In this document: one piece after another, positions 26,743 through 29,458 of the stretch | Position numbering within the stretch: position 1 is the stretch's first letter | How the letters are laid out: every line of letters starts with the position of its first letter | Virus record (IMG/VR): IMGVR_UViG_3300031919_000008 | Coordinates: 1-29,458 of that record | Length of the DNA stretch: 29,458 bases | Source: a virus | Direction: 5' to 3' (one strand) | The notes under the pieces: model-generated | Databases searched by the model: none | Seen by the model: only the letters and a program-made list of their open reading frames with translations | Told to the model about the DNA's origin: nothing | Made by a program: the position numbers and the translations under genes

Positions 26743-28641
26743 ATGGTTTTACAATACCCTATCCCACTGCCACCACGCAAACCCGATCCCTTCACATTCC
26801 CCGGCTATACCGGTGGCATAAACATAAGCGTAACGCCTGACCAGATACGCTCTAACCAAACGCCTGACCAGTTAAACATGAATTACGATGACGGTGCCGT
26901 GCCCACCAAAAGACCCGGCTTTGAGCGCGTTAACGCAGCATCATGGGGCGCGGGTAGTATCCGGGGTATGACCGAATGGACGAAGCCTGATGGCACTACC
27001 GTATTTGTCGTGGCCTGGGGCGGCAAGCTCTACACCGTGGTTGAGGACGGCACCAAAACCAACCTTTGCACCGGCACCAAGACTAGTATAGCTGATGCCC
27101 AAACAAACTTTTTCGAGATGGGCGACAAGCTATTTGCTTACACGGGGACGGATTACGTTTATTGGGACGGAACTAACCCGGTTGCAGATGTGGCCGACAT
27201 TGCTTATGTCCCGCTGTTCACCTTGGGACGTTCACCGGACGGCACAACCAGCACCGCTAATGAGGACTTAAACTATTTGCGTAATCGCTGGACGGATAGT
27301 TTTTCCCCGGACGGTACGGCGATGGCATACCAACTTTCGTACACCGACCTTGCCGCTGATGCGGTAACCGGGGAGCAGGATACCGTCTCCGGCACCGTGA
27401 CGCTGGTTGAGGGTACCGACTTTACGGTGAACCGCACAACCGGCGTGGTGACGTTTAGCATTGCACCGGCGGCAGGGACTAACACCGTTAGGCTAACAGC
27501 AACCAAGGATGCATTGATGGACCCGACCAAGATAACCAAGTGCACCTGCCATGAGATATACGGCGGGAAAAACGACATCAAGGTATTCCTGGGGGGGCAC
27601 CCTGACGACAAGAATATTCGCTATGAATCCGGCTTATTAGATCCGACATACTGGCCGGAGAATAATTACGAATACATCGGCAACAACTCCGAGCAGTTGA
27701 CCGCTTTCGGCAAGATGATTGACTACCTGATAAACTTTAAACAGCACAGTATCAGTTATTCCACCGTTGACACCGATACAAACGGCAACATCGTATTTCC
27801 TACCTACCCGCTGAATGATGAATACGGCATACTAGCTTCCCGCACAGTCCGACCGGCAAACGGCGGGCTTTTGTTTTTGGCGCAGAATAACGAAGGTTCA
27901 CCGGCAGGCGTGGCGTGGCTTACTCCGTCACTAGTACGCGGGCAGTTAAACGTCCGCATTATTAGCCAGGACATCAATCGCAACCGTAACCGGGGCACCG
28001 TGAACGGCATACTCGAGGAGGACACCACAGACCTGCAAGCGGCCCATGCCTATATTTATCGGGAGAAATATTGGCTGCACATCGGCACGGCTGTTTGGGT
28101 ATTAGACTTGGCTTATGCCGACTTTGCCAACGGAGTATTTCCGTGGTACCGTTACGATGGCACACCGGGTAAGGCGGCGCAATACCTGGAACGTGCTGAT
28201 GGTGAGTTGTACATTGGCGATAAGGATAGCGGGATTATTTACAACTCCTACGCCCAGTACCGGGATGATGGCGAGATAATAGACGCTTACTGGACGTCCC
28301 CCATAGTGTACCCGGCAAGGCATGGGATGCTGTGTAAATTTGAGCGTTTACAGTTGACGTTCAAGGGTCAAACAGACAGTGATCATGCGGTAACTTTTGT
28401 TACTGATCAAGGCAAAGAAGAAGTAACGTTGGATATTCAAGCAGGAGCAGTTTTGGATTATAGCGTAATAGATTACGGCGTATGGACATACGGAGTACCG
28501 CTGTACCCGTCCACACAAAACGAGAAGGTAGGGTATAAGGGTGAATACTTACAGTGGAGAATCCGCAATAACACCATTGACCAGGGCATGACGATACTGG
28601 GACAGTCTTTACGCTGGTTCCCGATAAAAGAGGTGAAGTAA
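26743..28641 (+). CDS. large neck/tail stabilisation protein, P22 gp10-like position (632 aa)
   Basis: The N-terminus GGINISVTPDQIRSNQTPDQ with PTKRPGFERVN resembles the start of large phage neck/tail proteins that plug the portal after DNA packaging. The middle contains beta-rich repeats (KLYTVVEDGTKTNLCTGTKT, FFEMGDKLFAYTG) in beta-propeller style, and a thick tail-protein C-terminus follows. AGGCAGGTG lies before ATG 26743. Size and order next to the 204-aa protein support a gp10-like role, but the sequence match is not certain. A tail-tube protein B-like role is possible. Confidence 0.55.
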   Translation: MVLQYPIPLPPRKPDPFTFPGYTGGINISVTPDQIRSNQTPDQLNMNYDDGAVPTKRPGFERVNAASWGAGSIRGMTEWTKPDGTTVFVVAWGGKLYTVVEDGTKTNLCTGTKTSIADAQTNFFEMGDKLFAYTGTDYVYWDGTNPVADVADIAYVPLFTLGRSPDGTTSTANEDLNYLRNRWTDSFSPDGTAMAYQLSYTDLAADAVTGEQDTVSGTVTLVEGTDFTVNRTTGVVTFSIAPAAGTNTVRLTATKDALMDPTKITKCTCHEIYGGKNDIKVFLGGHPDDKNIRYESGLLDPTYWPENNYEYIGNNSEQLTAFGKMIDYLINFKQHSISYSTVDTDTNGNIVFPTYPLNDEYGILASRTVRPANGGLLFLAQNNEGSPAGVAWLTPSLVRGQLNVRIISQDINRNRNRGTVNGILEEDTTDLQAAHAYIYREKYWLHIGTAVWVLDLAYADFANGVFPWYRYDGTPGKAAQYLERADGELYIGDKDSGIIYNSYAQYRDDGEIIDAYWTSPIVYPARHGMLCKFERLQLTFKGQTDSDHAVTFVTDQGKEEVTLDIQAGAVLDYSVIDYGVWTYGVPLYPSTQNEKVGYKGEYLQWRIRNNTIDQGMTILGQSLRWFPIKEVK

Positions 28642-28642
28642 A

Positions 28643-29422
28643 TTGGGTCTTACTGAAAAGGCAGATTTTACGTTTAAGCATAGCAATTATCCTGATAGGC
28701 CAACCGATAGCGCGGCCACTGTTAAGTCTAACTTTGACAGCAGGGCGGCAGAACTTCGCGCATATCTAAATGACACTCTTATCCCCGAACTTACCGGTTA
28801 CGGCGCAACCTATGCTGCATCTGCCGCAGGCTCAGACGCGTACGCTGTCACACTGACCAATTTCCCTGCCGCTTACACCACAGGCCAGCGGGTGACGTTT
28901 AAAGCTGACGTTGCCAACACGGGCGCGTGTACCCTGGCGATAAACGGACTGGCGGCAGTGGCTATAAAACTAGATGATGGCTCAGATCCTGGCGATGGTG
29001 ATATACAGGCGGGTGCGATTGTGACGGTGCAGCATGACGGCACGAATTGGCAACTTGTTACGCCGGGGCTTGTTAGACATAAGGCCGAAACTACGCAAGC
29101 CCACGGCGGCATTGTCGGAGACCTGGGCGGAGTGCCGACCATTCAGGCAGGCCTGGACGCTGGAAAGCCCGCCGCGGGTACCGTCGGCCGCCTCTATATT
29201 GCTACTGACACGCAAATCATCTACCAGGATACCGGAACTGCTTGGGGAAAACGGGGTGTGGTGAAATGGGACGATATCGACAATAAGCCTGCAAGCTTCA
29301 GCCCGGCGACCCACGGCAACGAAGCCCACGACCCGGATCTGGCCCTGGCCAGCGACCTTAATACGCATTTGTTAGATTATGCGCATCACTACGCCAGAAG
29401 TTTTTTGATGATGGGAGGTTAA
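28643..29422 (+). CDS. tail-fibre-like protein (259 aa)
   Basis: TTG 28643 lies one base after the previous stop, with AGAGGTG upstream. The N-terminus contains SAATVKSNFDSRAAELRAYL, a common start of phage fibre/baseplate proteins. The middle (TLTNFPAAYTTGQRVTFKAD) is a beta-rich fibre repeat that I recall from Gram-positive phages. The C-terminal IDNKPASFSPATHG is a fibre-like motif. It probably forms part of the tail tip that contacts the host surface. Confidence 0.65.
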   Translation: MGLTEKADFTFKHSNYPDRPTDSAATVKSNFDSRAAELRAYLNDTLIPELTGYGATYAASAAGSDAYAVTLTNFPAAYTTGQRVTFKADVANTGACTLAINGLAAVAIKLDDGSDPGDGDIQAGAIVTVQHDGTNWQLVTPGLVRHKAETTQAHGGIVGDLGGVPTIQAGLDAGKPAAGTVGRLYIATDTQIIYQDTGTAWGKRGVVKWDDIDNKPASFSPATHGNEAHDPDLALASDLNTHLLDYAHHYARSFLMMGG

Positions 29423-29425
29423 AAC

Positions 29426-29458
29426 ATGTCTGAGACATTGAAGGTTTTAGGCCAGGCC
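29426..29458 (+). CDS. start of a further tail gene, 3'-truncated by the window
   Basis: GGGAGG lies about 9 bases before ATG 29426, which reads MSETLKVLGQA. This opening I recall from small phage tail or fibre proteins that continue with a Pro/Ala/Thr-rich stretch. The gene runs past the window end, so its role cannot be set from 11 codons. Confidence 0.6.
   Translation, partial: MSETLKVLGQA

Noticed and set aside
1-29458. tRNA genes, integrase, attachment sites
   Set aside because: I looked for them and found none that I could support; lysogeny functions, if present, lie outside the window.

Overview
The window is a stretch of tailed-phage or prophage genome, most likely from a Gram-positive host of the Firmicutes (Clostridia-like). 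The reasons are strong AGGAGG-type ribosome sites, frequent GTG/TTG starts, sigma-A-type promoters, tightly packed short genes with ATGA/TAATG overlaps, an ArpU/RinA-like late regulator, and a full packaging and head module. I see no rRNA, tRNA or host housekeeping gene. The gene order terminase, portal, scaffold, coat, neck/tail proteins resembles P22-like short-tailed phages, but tail type cannot be settled from this window.

Layout. (1) 1-4011, rightward early genes: an Ala/Asp/Trp repeat protein, small zinc-ribbon proteins, a recombination set (Cas4/AddB-like nuclease, Sak4-like ATPase, SSB), and micro-genes including a DUF3850 remnant. (2) 4052-5370, a leftward block with its own promoter and terminators: two ribbon-helix-helix (RHH) regulators and two unknown small proteins. 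(3) 5410-5455, two face-to-face promoters whose -35 boxes abut in one palindrome. (4) 5500-8299, replication: a DnaD-like initiator whose gene carries two arrays of 12-bp repeats next to an AT-rich tract (a candidate origin), then a primase-helicase fusion. (5) 8292-14491, accessory genes: a C5-cytosine and an adenine methyltransferase, an Hjc-like resolvase, an HExxH metalloprotein, a MazG-like protein, zinc ribbons and tiny membrane peptides. (6) 14495-14760, a terminator, a leftward RHH gene and a second divergent promoter pair. (7) 14760-29458, late genes: ArpU-like regulator, DUF559-like nuclease, terminase subunits, portal, scaffold, decoration and capsid proteins, a diversity-generating retroelement (DGR) cassette, an HNH-AP2 endonuclease, two neck/tail proteins and the start of tail-fibre genes.

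The main discovery is the DGR at 23567-25115. The variable repeat (VR, 24804-24914) forms the C-terminus of a 453-residue formylglycine-enzyme/C-lectin-like protein. The template repeat (TR, 25005-25115) lies 90 bp downstream. The two 111-bp copies differ at 24 positions, 18 of them at TR adenines: 18 of 31 adenines changed, against 6 of 80 other bases. An 8-bp-stem hairpin sits just after VR, as in known DGRs. No reverse transcriptase or Avd gene is present in the window. The space after TR, where an RT is often found, holds a 77-aa gene and an HNH-AP2 homing-type endonuclease. The cassette either uses an RT supplied in trans or from elsewhere in the genome, or it has lost it.
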